Source: Pseudomonas sp. 7SR1 (lineage in GTDB: Bacteria; Pseudomonadota; Gammaproteobacteria; Pseudomonadales; Pseudomonadaceae). Taken from it: a stretch of 64,000 nucleotides of DNA. Below the pieces are notes generated by a model. The model saw only the letters and a list, made by a program, of their open reading frames with translations, was not told the DNA's origin and did no database searches. Location: the NCBI RefSeq assembly GCF_900156465.1, contig NZ_LT707064.1:496001-560000 (forward strand), in the 5' to 3' direction. The first letter of the stretch is position 1. Each line of letters starts with the position of its first letter. A program made the position numbers and the translations under genes. This document shows positions 35,450 through 44,400 of this stretch, piece after piece.

Positions 35450-36817
35450 TTACCGAACCCCACTCGACCGCAGCGCCGCCGGGGTGTAGTCGGCCGCACG
35501 GGCCTCGAAACCATACACGTAGCTGTGCTTCTCCTCGTTCTTCATGCCCAGGGCAATATAGCGGCCGGCGATGAGGTCGTAGAGTGCCTCGAGGGTGTAG
35601 CCCGGGTTCTGGTGATCGTAATAGAACTGGGCATGCCCTTCGGCCACTCGCCACAGTTGCCCACGACCGTCGTAGTGGTCCACCAGCGCGGCCTGCCAAC
35701 TGTCCTCGTCGATGTACATGTGGCGCTTGGCATAGATATGACGCTCGTTGGGCTTGACCGTGCCGATCACTTCCCAGACGCGATGCAACTCGTAGCGGGT
35801 CAGGTCCTGGTTGATGTGACCGGCCTTGATCACGTCGTCGTACTTGAGGTTGGGCGAGTCGAGCTTGTAACTGTTGTACGGGATGTACATTTCCTTCTTG
35901 CCCACCAGCTTCCAGTCGTAGCGATCCGGTGCGCCGGAAAACAGGTCGAAGTTGTCGGAGGTACGCAACCCGTCGGCGGCGGTGCCCGGACCGTCGTAGG
36001 CCACCTGAGGCGCGCGGCGTACACGCCGCTGGCCAGCGTTGTAGATCCAGGCCAGGCGTGGTTCCTTCACCTGGTCGAGGGTTTCATGCACCAGCAGTAC
36101 GTTGCCGGCCAGACGCGCCGGAGCGGTGACCTCCTGCTTGAAGTAGGTGAGCACGTTGCTGGCTTTATCCGGATCGGCGTCCTTGATCAGGAATGGCACG
36201 GCAATTTCTTCTTCGAAGCGGATCGGCGTGAAGCTGCCGTTGGTCTGCGGCGTGGCCTGGGTGATGATGCGCCGCAGGTTGCCACCGTGGTAACGAGTGA
36301 CGTGGTTCCACAGCACCTCCACGCCGTTCTTGGGAATCGGGAACGCGTAGTAGCGGTTACCGGTGAAATTGGACAGGCCGTTGCCATCGTTGATCGCCGT
36401 GACGTTGAGCGCGCTGCGCTTGATCGACTCGTAGATCTCGGGGGGCAGCGACACACTGCGATGGGTCGGATAGACCGGGATCCGGTAGGTTTCCGGGTAG
36501 CGCTTGAACATCGCGACCTGGCCTTCGGAAAGCTTGTCTTTGTATTTGTCCACGGTGGCGGCGGTGATGGTGAACAGCGGTTTTTCACTGGCAAACGGAT
36601 CAGCCAGGAAACCTTTGCTGTCCACCGCCCCGGCATTCTTGGGAATGCCGCCGGTCCAGGCCGGAATCGAGCCATCGGCGTTGCCCGCCTTTTCCGCGCC
36701 CACCGGCGTCAGGCTGGTGCCCAGTTTGTTCGCTTCCTCCGGCGAAACCGCCGCCATCACGTTCGCGGCCAGCAGGCTCAGGGCCAGGGCACCGCATTGC
36801 AGAATCATCTTGCGCAT
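35450..36817 (-). CDS. DUF1329 family exported protein
   Basis: 455 residues with a signal peptide (ALALSLLAANVMA). The DUF1329 fold resembles LolA/LolB lipoprotein carriers, so a periplasmic lipid or hydrophobic-compound binding role is likely. Motifs: GSIPAWTGGIP, NHVTRYHGGNLRR, YNAGQRRVRRAP, KRHMYIDEDSWQA. Co-transcribed with the DUF1302 gene, 22 bases upstream. Confidence 0.9.
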   Translation of the reverse strand: MRKMILQCGALALSLLAANVMAAVSPEEANKLGTSLTPVGAEKAGNADGSIPAWTGGIPKNAGAVDSKGFLADPFASEKPLFTITAATVDKYKDKLSEGQVAMFKRYPETYRIPVYPTHRSVSLPPEIYESIKRSALNVTAINDGNGLSNFTGNRYYAFPIPKNGVEVLWNHVTRYHGGNLRRIITQATPQTNGSFTPIRFEEEIAVPFLIKDADPDKASNVLTYFKQEVTAPARLAGNVLLVHETLDQVKEPRLAWIYNAGQRRVRRAPQVAYDGPGTAADGLRTSDNFDLFSGAPDRYDWKLVGKKEMYIPYNSYKLDSPNLKYDDVIKAGHINQDLTRYELHRVWEVIGTVKPNERHIYAKRHMYIDEDSWQAALVDHYDGRGQLWRVAEGHAQFYYDHQNPGYTLEALYDLIAGRYIALGMKNEEKHSYVYGFEARAADYTPAALRSSGVR

Positions 36818-36839
36818 TGGGTTTTCCTTGTCAGCCAGA

Positions 36840-38633
36840 TCAGAAGTTCACGCCGAAGCTCAGGGCGAGGAAGTCGCGGTCTTCGAGGACGTTGTAGTCG
36901 CCGCCGAAAAAGTCGGTGTAGCTCAGGCTGGCGGTGTAGGTGTTGCGGTAGTCGGCGTCGACGCCAACGCTGACAGCCTTCGCGCCCTCGTTGAACAGGC
37001 CGTTGGGGCCGTAGCCTGACACGTCGTGAGACCAGGACAGGTTGGGTTTGAAGTTGACGCCGGCGACGACGTTGGAATAGTCGAGAATGGCCCGCGCGCG
37101 GTAGCCCCATGAGGTCGAGGTGACGAAACCGTCGGTGTCACCGTTGAAGCCGTACTGGCCGTAGACCGAGTCGCGGCCATAACGCAGCTGGTCCTTGGAC
37201 TCCAGCCCCCCGACATGCACCACCGCCGCCTCGCCCACCAGGGTCAGCCGATCGGCCCCCAGCACCTGGTCGAAGAAGTGCGTCATGGTGCTCTGGATCT
37301 GGGTGATTTCCTTGCGCCGGTAGCCGGTGTTGTCGGCACCCGGCGCGGTCGCGATGGGCGATGCCGCGCCACCGGCAATCGGGTTGACCAGGGCCAGGGT
37401 CAGGTCGTTGGTATTGACCTGCACCGGTGCGTTGGGACGGTAGCTGATCTCGCCGGTCCAGGCGGTGCCGGTGGGTAACGTCGTGGAGAAACTGGCGCCG
37501 TACAGGCGGATATCTTCCGGGTATTCAAGGTAGTACCCACCACGGCCCAGCATCACGCTTTGCGCAAGGCCCGCACCGCTGCCAGGGACCAGGCCGTTGG
37601 CGATCGCGACCATTCCCGGCAACGCCGCCAGCGTCGAAAGCCCCGCCGTGGTGGTCCCGACGGTAGGCGTACGGCTGTGGTAATTCATGAAGTACAGGCC
37701 GTACTCGGTATCATCGCCAAGCCAGCGCAACGCCGTGCCCCACTGGCCGGAGTCGCGGGCGTCGCGGTCGCCGCCACGGGGAATGATCACCCCTTCGCTG
37801 GACACCTGGATCTCCTGGCCGAATGCCTGGGTCAGGGGCACGAACGGCGCAATCGCCGGACTGCCCACGGTGTAGCCACTGGTGCAACCATCGGCCACCA
37901 CGTCGTTGCCGAAGAACGTGCCGCAGTTATCCACCACGGTCTGATCCCACTCCAACTGGTAGAAACCTTCGATGGTGAGCTTGTCGGTCAGGCCCTGGGA
38001 GGCGAACAGCATGTTCACCGGAATCAGGCCTTCCTTGATTTCCGCACCGGGGCGACGGAAGGCGGACACGTCCACCGGGTTGATGCTGTTGATGGAGTTG
38101 CCGATGAAGGTGCTTTCCCCCCAACTGACCACCTGCTTGCCGGCGCGCACAGTGCCCGGCAGATCGGCGATGGAATAGTTGTGATAGACGAAGGCATCGA
38201 GAATCTGTGCCCCTGAGGACTTGGCGCCTTCCTTGCGATTGCTGTCGCTGATGTCCTTGAACTCGCGGCCCTCATCCTTGAGCTCGAAGTCATACCAGTA
38301 CTTGCCACGCACGAACACACCGGTGTCGCCGTACTTGAGTTCGAGGTCGTGCAGTCCTTTGAAGATCTTCGAAAAGGTCTCGCCTTTCTTGAAGTTCAAG
38401 CGCCCATCGTCACCGGTGGAAGATTGCCCCCGGCCACCGTTGACCGTCCCCACCAGATCCCTGTCGGCGTCGCGCATGCCCCAGCTCGCGCCAACGGACA
38501 GCGAGGAGTCGAACTGGCCTTCGATCTCGCCAATGTTGAATGAAACGGCCTGCGCCTGGGCACAGCAACCCAAGGCCACCGCGACGGCCAGCGCCTGCGG
38601 CTTGAAGATGGCGCGCATTGTTATTGTTGTCAT
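36840..38633 (-). CDS. DUF1302 family outer-membrane protein
   Basis: 597 residues, signal peptide ending about AQAQAVSF, then a beta-rich protein ending in F, typical of an outer-membrane barrel. DUF1302 pattern: FDSSLSVGASWGMRDADRDL, VRAGKQVVSWGESTFIGNSI and INPVDVSAFRRPGAEIKEG. Paired with DUF1329 in many proteobacteria, linked to hydrophobic substrates such as steroids or long-chain compounds; substrate here unknown. Confidence 0.9.
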   Translation of the reverse strand: MTTITMRAIFKPQALAVAVALGCCAQAQAVSFNIGEIEGQFDSSLSVGASWGMRDADRDLVGTVNGGRGQSSTGDDGRLNFKKGETFSKIFKGLHDLELKYGDTGVFVRGKYWYDFELKDEGREFKDISDSNRKEGAKSSGAQILDAFVYHNYSIADLPGTVRAGKQVVSWGESTFIGNSINSINPVDVSAFRRPGAEIKEGLIPVNMLFASQGLTDKLTIEGFYQLEWDQTVVDNCGTFFGNDVVADGCTSGYTVGSPAIAPFVPLTQAFGQEIQVSSEGVIIPRGGDRDARDSGQWGTALRWLGDDTEYGLYFMNYHSRTPTVGTTTAGLSTLAALPGMVAIANGLVPGSGAGLAQSVMLGRGGYYLEYPEDIRLYGASFSTTLPTGTAWTGEISYRPNAPVQVNTNDLTLALVNPIAGGAASPIATAPGADNTGYRRKEITQIQSTMTHFFDQVLGADRLTLVGEAAVVHVGGLESKDQLRYGRDSVYGQYGFNGDTDGFVTSTSWGYRARAILDYSNVVAGVNFKPNLSWSHDVSGYGPNGLFNEGAKAVSVGVDADYRNTYTASLSYTDFFGGDYNVLEDRDFLALSFGVNF

Positions 38634-38820
38634 GCGTCTTCCCCGGTGAGTGACAGAGACTTCACCCTACTGCCGCCCGGAGCGGGCGATAAGCGCACCA
38701 AGGAGGTATTCGCGCTGTCGCTCGAAAGGATTACAGCCTTTGCGAGACGGGCCTTTGCACGACGCATGGATGGACTGGATGACCCATCATCAACGCCACG
38801 CATATCCATCGCGGCCATGA

Positions 38821-38845
38821 CACTGTTGCGCGCACTGCAACAGTG
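38821..38845. promoter_or_regulatory. 25-bp inverted repeat upstream of DUF1302
   Basis: CACTGTTGC, 7 bases, GCAACAGTG, flanked by CATG on both sides. About 190 bases upstream of the DUF1302 start. A possible site for the MalT-like regulator; function is inferred. Confidence 0.45.
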
Positions 38846-39039
38846 CATGTCCGGATCCGGGCTGTTTCCCGACGCGGTCGATCCTTATGCTGGCCGGGCT
38901 TGCAGGGTAACGGGCCTGCCAGCAGCCGCCACGGCATCCCTCACGCCTGGCGCACCGTCATTCGGATGGACTGGCGTCATCGGTTCATCATCCCGTGCTT
39001 GCGACGTTGATTTGTAGCTCCTTTGCAACGTCATCTTCA

Positions 39040-39068
39040 GGCCGCTGCTTTTTGCAGCGGCCTTTTTT
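39040..39068 (+). terminator. Intrinsic terminator with no recognised gene before it
   Basis: GGCCGCTGC, TTTTT loop, GCAGCGGCC, then six Ts. It is oriented for plus-strand transcripts, but the nearest plus-strand gene upstream is hmgR, more than 6 kb away. Confidence 0.8.
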
Positions 39069-39521
39069 ATTTGGTTTATTCCCAGATGAAATTCTCGACG
39101 CTTACATCAATATCGGAAATATCCAACAGCCCGGCCACCTGCTCCAGCGCATTGTTTTCTTTCATTTCCATTGAGTACAACTACGTCAATTGCAATGAAC
39201 GATGACAAGTGCTCAACATACCGCCATATCACTGATATACCGGCATCCGATATATGCATGGGAAGAACACCCAGGGACTCTTAAACCAACGTAGACCGGA
39301 AGCAGCGGCAAAATAGAAACAGGGCACAAGCAAGCCTGAATACCTTACCGGTGACACCAGTTAAGAGCGGCAACTGCCGTACCTCTAACGCCCTGAAGAC
39401 CAGACGCCAATTCCCACACGAAACCAAGACCTTCACTACATGCCGAACCCACAGTCATTGTTAGCCTGATTTACGTCGAAGCCTGTTGCATCGACCTTCT
39501 TCAGTTATCAGTGAGTTTCTT

Positions 39522-40289
39522 ATGTACGCGATCAACTCCACAAGTTACCGATCAAGATATGGCTATAACAATCGGGTTCGTTTCCTCGTCTTTCACTATA
39601 CCGCCGCCAACTTTTCGTCCTCTGTCAATACATTGACCGGCGCCTCGGTCAGCGCTCATTACCTGATTCCGGATTTCAACGACCCGAGTTATCTGAAGGC
39701 TGGGTTCAATGAGCCGCAGATCTTCAACCTGGTGGACGAGAACCAGCGCGCCTGGCACGCAGGGGTGAGCAGCTGGGGAGGCAGGAATAACCTGAACGAC
39801 ACTTCGATTGGCGTCGAAATCGTCAATCTCGCCACGGATAACCAGGGACAATTCACCTTTCCTCCTTATGACCCCCGGCAAATCGAGGCAATCCAATACC
39901 TGGCCTCGAACCTGCTCCAGCGCTATCCGGACATCAGCCCGGTCAACGTGGTGGGGCATTCGGACATCGCCGCCGGCAGGAAAAGCGATCCCGGCCCGAT
40001 GTTCCCGTGGCAGGCGCTATACGCCAAGGGCATCGGTGCCTGGTTCGATGAGTCCACCCAAAGGGCCTGCATGCACGCCTACGAATGCGCCGGCTTGCCT
40101 ACCCGCGAACAATTGCTCGGGCTGTTCAAGAAATATGGCTATGACACTTCGGCTGCCACGACCAGTATGGGCTTCCAGCGCCTGGTGCGCGCCTTCCAGC
40201 TTCACTTTCGCCCGGCCCGGTATGACGGTGTGATGGACATCGAGACCGCCGCGAACCTGGCGGCACTGGTGAAGAAGTATTGTCCGTGA
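39522..40289 (+). CDS. N-acetylmuramoyl-L-alanine amidase, AmpDh3-like
   Basis: 255 residues, no signal peptide. Cleaves the MurNAc-L-Ala bond of peptidoglycan. Zn-amidase (amidase_2) motifs: FLVFHYTA (first Zn His), AHYLIP, AWHAGVSSWGGRNNLNDTSIG and VGHSDIAAGRKSDPGPMFPW (second His and Asp). Residues 190-255 form a peptidoglycan-binding-like helical domain (FQRLVRAFQLHFRPARYDGV). It closely resembles P. aeruginosa AmpDh3, reported as a type VI secretion effector. No secretion genes are in the window. Confidence 0.9.
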   Translation: MYAINSTSYRSRYGYNNRVRFLVFHYTAANFSSSVNTLTGASVSAHYLIPDFNDPSYLKAGFNEPQIFNLVDENQRAWHAGVSSWGGRNNLNDTSIGVEIVNLATDNQGQFTFPPYDPRQIEAIQYLASNLLQRYPDISPVNVVGHSDIAAGRKSDPGPMFPWQALYAKGIGAWFDESTQRACMHAYECAGLPTREQLLGLFKKYGYDTSAATTSMGFQRLVRAFQLHFRPARYDGVMDIETAANLAALVKKYCP

Positions 40290-40294
40290 CCGAC

Positions 40295-40315
40295 GTTGCC
40301 GTCATCGACGGCAAC
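40295..40315. terminator. Perfect hairpin between converging genes
   Basis: GTTGCCGTC, ATC, GACGGCAAC, six bases after the amidase stop. No T-run follows, so termination is uncertain. Confidence 0.4.
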
Positions 40316-40330
40316 CGGTCTGGCGGCGAG

Positions 40331-41242
40331 TCAAACGGCGTAGCGTTGCAGATTCGCCATCATCTCCTTCAATGCTTCCAGGTTGTCGTTCGGGTGGACT
40401 GCGTCCTTGAAATCACAGATCTGCTGCCAATGGGCGGCGACGTCTTCGGGGGAAAAACCCTTGTTCGGATCGAATCCGGCACCGAGGCTGCGTTCCCAGC
40501 GCACCTTGCCTATCCAGCCGCCACCCACCTCGAACAACCCGGAAGTTTCCTGACAGGCTTCGCTGGCCAGGTACACCACCAGCGGGCTGACCAGTTCGGG
40601 CTTGAGCTGTTCGAACACCTGCGGCGGCATCAGGCCTTCGGTCATGCGGGTGCCGCCAGTAGGCGCGATGGCATTGACCAGGATGTTGTTCTTGCGACCT
40701 TCAATGGCCAAAGTGCGCGTCAGGCCATACAGGCCGAGCTTGGCCATGCCGTAGTTGGACTGGCCGAAATTGCCATAGATCCCCGAGGTCGAGGCCGTGA
40801 AGATCACCCGGCCATAATTCTGCTCGCGCAGGTGCGGCCATGCGGCACGGGTGACTTTGTAGGCGCCCTCGACATGGACGCGATAGACCAGGTCCCAATC
40901 GGCATCGTCCATCTTGTGGAAGGTCTTGTCCCGCAGGATACCGGCGTTGTTCACCACCACATCGACCCGGCCGAACACGTCGAGGGCATTCTGTACCAGT
41001 TTGTCGCCATCAGTGACCGAGTCGTGGTTTGCCTCGGCAATACCGCCGGCCTCGCGAATCTCAGCCACCACCCGATCCGCCGCCGAGGCGTTGGCCCCCT
41101 CGCCCTGGGCGGAACCACCAAGATCGTTGACCACTACCCGGGCGCCTTGCCTGGCGAACAGCAGGGCATGGGCCCGCCCCAGGCCACCGCCAGCTCCGGT
41201 GACGATCACCACTTTATCTTCGAAGCGCACAGATTCACTCAT
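40331..41242 (-). CDS. Short-chain dehydrogenase, 17-beta-HSD4 / (3R)-hydroxyacyl-CoA type
   Basis: 303 residues. NAD(P) motif TGAGGGLGRAHA, NNAGIL, catalytic Ser in ASTSGIYG, then YGMAKLGLYGL (YxxxK). The extended N-terminal VVNDLGGSAQGEG insert and a C-terminal extension of 50 residues (FDPNKGFSPEDVAAHWQQIC) are typical of the peroxisomal multifunctional enzyme type 2 dehydrogenase domain. Likely oxidises a hydroxyacyl-CoA or steroid-like alcohol. Start ATG 41242 has GGAG. Confidence 0.88.
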   Translation of the reverse strand: MSESVRFEDKVVIVTGAGGGLGRAHALLFARQGARVVVNDLGGSAQGEGANASAADRVVAEIREAGGIAEANHDSVTDGDKLVQNALDVFGRVDVVVNNAGILRDKTFHKMDDADWDLVYRVHVEGAYKVTRAAWPHLREQNYGRVIFTASTSGIYGNFGQSNYGMAKLGLYGLTRTLAIEGRKNNILVNAIAPTGGTRMTEGLMPPQVFEQLKPELVSPLVVYLASEACQETSGLFEVGGGWIGKVRWERSLGAGFDPNKGFSPEDVAAHWQQICDFKDAVHPNDNLEALKEMMANLQRYAV

Positions 41243-41421
41243 GGGCAGAACTCCAGCAGGCCGAATGGATTGCAAAGCCCGAGTGTCGGGCACAGGGAGC
41301 ATGATCCACAATCAACACGGCTGAGAGTGAATGGTGGGCGATAAGGCGAGGGGATGATGCGTTGGCGCATGACAGGACGCGAATCCGAGCCTGGCTCAAC
41401 CCGATCCCAAGGCAACAGGCG

Positions 41422-42324
41422 TCACGAGTACACCACCTGCCGCACCGGCCCAGGGATGCCCGCACGGAACGCCAGGTAATGCTTGAGCACCTGCACCGGT
41501 GCCTCCGCCTGCGGATAGTGGCCGATGTCGGGCAGCAGCACCGTATCCGCATTGGGAATCAGCGCCTCGTAGCGCGCTACCATGTGCGCACCGGAAATCG
41601 GATCGAACCCACCATCGATGACCCGCATGGGCACTTCGCCGCGCTGCATCGCGTGCACCCAGCGATCGCGCTGCACACGGCGTTCGGGAATGTAGCGGAT
41701 GAGTTTGTGCATGATCCGTGGGCCGCCGTTGCTGTGCACCAGGCTCCAGTAATCGTCCAGTTCGCTTTCGCTGGGGCCGGTCCATGGCCCGAAGATCCGC
41801 CGAAAACTCTTGGCCAGGCCCTCGCGGGAAAAGGCCCGGGCCACCAGCCAGCCCAAAGGACCGAGCAACAACCTTTGCACCAGCACCGGACGATGGGTCT
41901 CCGGAAACAGGCCGCCGTTGAGGAACACGCAACTGGCGATGTCGATACGTGCCTCGCAATGACGAGCGATCAGTTCCTGGGCCACGCTGTCCCCATAATC
42001 GTGGGCCAACAGGTGAACCGCTTGCCTGACATTCAGGTGCTCCAACAGCGCCTGCTGCAGATCGGCCTGCTCCAGCAGGCTGTAGATGTGATCCACCGGC
42101 TTGGCGGAATCACCAAACCCGAGCATGTCGCAGGCAATCACCCGATAGCGCTGGGCCAGGGGTTGCCACAGGTAGTGCCAATCCCAACTGGCGGTGGGGA
42201 ACCCGTGGATCAGCAGCAACGGTTCACCGTGCCCCGCCGCCCAGTACCGGATGGCATGCCCCCGGAACATGAAGGTCTGGCCGCGCTGGCGCCAGATGCG
42301 CAGGGGAACCTGCACCATAGGCAT
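41422..42324 (-). CDS. Alpha/beta hydrolase with Asp nucleophile
   Basis: 300 residues. Oxyanion motif LLLIHGFPTASWDW, nucleophile elbow LLAHDYGDSVAQE (Asp instead of Ser) and catalytic His in DIGHYPQAE. The Asp nucleophile points to epoxide hydrolase or dehalogenase chemistry rather than esterase. The start codon shares its A with the stop of the aldolase gene (TGATG), so the two are translationally coupled. Confidence 0.86.
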   Translation of the reverse strand: MPMVQVPLRIWRQRGQTFMFRGHAIRYWAAGHGEPLLLIHGFPTASWDWHYLWQPLAQRYRVIACDMLGFGDSAKPVDHIYSLLEQADLQQALLEHLNVRQAVHLLAHDYGDSVAQELIARHCEARIDIASCVFLNGGLFPETHRPVLVQRLLLGPLGWLVARAFSREGLAKSFRRIFGPWTGPSESELDDYWSLVHSNGGPRIMHKLIRYIPERRVQRDRWVHAMQRGEVPMRVIDGGFDPISGAHMVARYEALIPNADTVLLPDIGHYPQAEAPVQVLKHYLAFRAGIPGPVRQVVYS

Positions 42325-43106
42325 CAGCTTCTATACCCCTGGTCTTGTTGATCGAGCTTGCGCAGCAACGCCGGCCACGCCAGCGCGCCCCCCATGCCCT
42401 GGGCACTCCTGGTGACTGCGGCGATCATCGCCTTGGCACCGGCCAGTATCGGCGCATCGATGGCAATCAGCTCGGCCCCGCCATTTTGTGCCAGTACCTG
42501 GATCTCACAGGCCCGCTGAAAGGTGAACATCATCAGGAAGGTATCGGCGATGGTCCCGCCGCAAGTCAGCAGTCCATGGTTGTGCAGCAACAGGAAGTTG
42601 CTGTCGCCCAGGTCTGCCTGCAGACGGGCCTTCTCTTCGTGATTGAGGGCAACGCCCTCATAAGGGTGACAGGCCAGGCTCGACAGCACGAACAGGGATT
42701 GCTGGCTGATGGGCAGCACCCCTTGCTTCTGGGCCGATACGGCGACGCCGGCAGCGGTGTGGGTATGCAACACACAGGCTACATCGTGGCGCACTTCGTG
42801 CACTGCGCTGTGAATGGTGTAGCCGGCCGGATTGATCTCGTAGGGGCTGTCCATGAGCTTGTTGCCGGCCTGATCGACCTTGACCAGGCTGGACGCGGTG
42901 ATCTCGTGGAACATCATCCCGAACGGGTTGATCAGGAAGTCCTCGGTGCCGGGAATCTTGGCGGAGATATGCGTGAAGATCAGGTCATCCCAGCCATGCA
43001 ACGCCACCAGTCGGTAACAGGCGGCAAGATCGACGCGGGTTTGCCATTCGGCGGTGCTGACCTGGTCCTTGATGCTGAGTGTCGATTGGATGGGCGCTAC
43101 GCTCAC
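42324..43106 (-). CDS. Class II aldolase/adducin family protein
   Basis: 260 residues. Zn-ligand motifs HTHTAAGVAV and LLHNHGLLTCGG, and FTHISAKIPG. The family includes fuculose-phosphate aldolase and decarboxylases, but this longer form without sugar-kinase neighbours is the general class II aldolase/adducin type. Upstream of and overlapping the hydrolase, with an SDR further downstream: the three probably serve one catabolic route, unknown. Confidence 0.88.
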   Translation of the reverse strand: MSVAPIQSTLSIKDQVSTAEWQTRVDLAACYRLVALHGWDDLIFTHISAKIPGTEDFLINPFGMMFHEITASSLVKVDQAGNKLMDSPYEINPAGYTIHSAVHEVRHDVACVLHTHTAAGVAVSAQKQGVLPISQQSLFVLSSLACHPYEGVALNHEEKARLQADLGDSNFLLLHNHGLLTCGGTIADTFLMMFTFQRACEIQVLAQNGGAELIAIDAPILAGAKAMIAAVTRSAQGMGGALAWPALLRKLDQQDQGYRS

Positions 43107-43258
43107 GGCTCTGACCTCTGGCTTATCGTTATAAGGTGCAACGGCACGCCGTGCACAAGAGGATGAGTCTAGTCAGCCCTGGCGAGGGCGCCAGTTGCCT
43201 TGGAGCCAGCTTAATGACCGAGCGGGTCACGCCGCCCGTTGCGCCGACGCCCGCTCGA

Positions 43259-43714
43259 TCAACGACGCAGGGCCTCGATCAACTCTCCCAGCCAAGGCTG
43301 CGCATCGGTTTCCGGCGTGACGCTTTCGCTGGCATCCAGGCGCAGCATAGGCAGCACCTCGGCCACCCCAAGTTCGGCGAACAATTCGCGCATCTGCTCG
43401 CCACCGCCGCAGAAAGTGTCGCCGTAGCTGGCATCTCCCAGGCCGATCACGGCACCTGGCAAACCGCGAAAGAAGGCGGGCAACTGGTCGCGAATGGCCG
43501 AATACAAGGGCATCAGGTTATCCGGCAGTTCTCCCATGCCGGTGGTGGACGTCACGGCCAGCAAGGCCTGCGGGCCGAATGCCTGGATGTCCGCCAGGGT
43601 CGCCCGGGGGTTGCACAGGGTTTCGAAACCGGCCTCGCCGAGCAGGGTGGCGGCATGGCGGGCGACTTCTTCGGCGGTGCCGTATACCGAACCGCAAAGG
43701 ATGGCGATTTTCAT
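43259..43714 (-). CDS. Flavodoxin (MioC-like)
   Basis: 151 residues. FMN phosphate loop GSVYGTAEEVA at the N-terminus, isoalloxazine-contact loops STTGMGELPDN and GLGDASYGDTFCGGG. Short-chain flavodoxin for electron transfer. No obvious partner enzyme next to it. Confidence 0.9.
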   Translation of the reverse strand: MKIAILCGSVYGTAEEVARHAATLLGEAGFETLCNPRATLADIQAFGPQALLAVTSTTGMGELPDNLMPLYSAIRDQLPAFFRGLPGAVIGLGDASYGDTFCGGGEQMRELFAELGVAEVLPMLRLDASESVTPETDAQPWLGELIEALRR

Positions 43715-43869
43715 CTATCTGGTCCTGAACCTGAATAAAAGACTCGGGATAGTAGCAGGCAGAGCCGCCAGTTTGCGATTGGCTCCCAACAACCAGTGAT
43801 GGCCAGTGGACAGCCCTGCAGATTCTTCTAAAATGCTGTATTTACAGGGATTTGAAAAGGAAGCGGTCC

Positions 43870-44346
43870 ATGATCAATGCGCAGCTGATGCAACTGGTGA
43901 TAAACGCTTCCAACGACGGAATCGTCATCGCCGAAAAGGAAGGCGACGAGGACAACATCCTCATCTATGTGAACCCGGCCTTCGAGCGGCTGACCGGCTA
44001 TAGCCGGGACGAGATCCTCTATCAGGACTGTCGTTTCCTGCAATCGGGCGATCGCGACCAGCCCTCGCTCGAGCACATACGCGAGACGTTGAAGCAGGGC
44101 GGTGCCTGCCGGGAAGTGCTGCGCAACTATCGCAAGGATGGCACGCCGTTCTGGAACGAATTGTCACTGTCGACGGTTAAGAACGCAGCTGACGGCCATA
44201 CGTACTTCGTGGGCGTGCAGAAAGACGTGACGGTCCAGGTCAGGGCACAGAACCGCATTGCGCAGCTGGAAAAGGAACTGGCGGACGCCCGGGCCACGAT
44301 TGCTCGTCTTGAAGCGACGAATGGCACAAACAAAACGGCGAATTAA
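43870..44346 (+). CDS. Short LOV-domain blue-light photoreceptor
   Basis: 158 residues from ATG 43870, with AAGGAAG upstream. It is a single LOV domain: photoactive Cys54 in YQDCRFLQSGDRDQ, ASNDGIVIAEKEGD, NPAFERLTGYSRDEIL, REVLRNYRKDGTPFWNEL (FMN-ribityl contacts), YFVGVQKDVT, then a C-terminal coiled coil (RIAQLEKELADARATIARLE). It has no output domain, as in P. putida PpSB1-LOV. It probably signals through protein-protein contact. Confidence 0.92.
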   Translation: MINAQLMQLVINASNDGIVIAEKEGDEDNILIYVNPAFERLTGYSRDEILYQDCRFLQSGDRDQPSLEHIRETLKQGGACREVLRNYRKDGTPFWNELSLSTVKNAADGHTYFVGVQKDVTVQVRAQNRIAQLEKELADARATIARLEATNGTNKTAN

Positions 44347-44400
44347 CGGTCAGTCACTACAATCACCAGTGAACACGTAAGAAATCATCTCGAGCACACC

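Larger units (their letters stand above)
38634..39521. other. Gene-poor intergenic region between DUF1302 and the amidase gene
   Basis: Nearly 900 bases without a solid gene. The first 400 bases have normal base composition and a 25-bp inverted repeat; a plus-strand terminator follows at 39040-39068; 39069-39521 is visibly richer in A/T than the neighbours. A plus-strand frame at 38646-39017 has no ribosome site and unusual residue content and is not accepted. Confidence 0.6.

Noticed and set aside
33046..35574. An 842-codon open frame opposite the MalT-like regulator
   Set aside because: It is antisense to a gene with Walker A and LuxR HTH motifs. Its translation is rich in Gln, Gly, Arg and Pro, as expected from a shadow frame in high-GC DNA.
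38646..39017. A 123-codon frame ahead of the orphan terminator
   Set aside because: GTG start without ribosome site and low-complexity residues; a non-coding RNA explains the terminator better.
43841..43852. CTGTATTTACAG before the LOV gene as a LexA box
   Set aside because: The spacing is CTG-N6-CAG; a LexA box needs ten bases.
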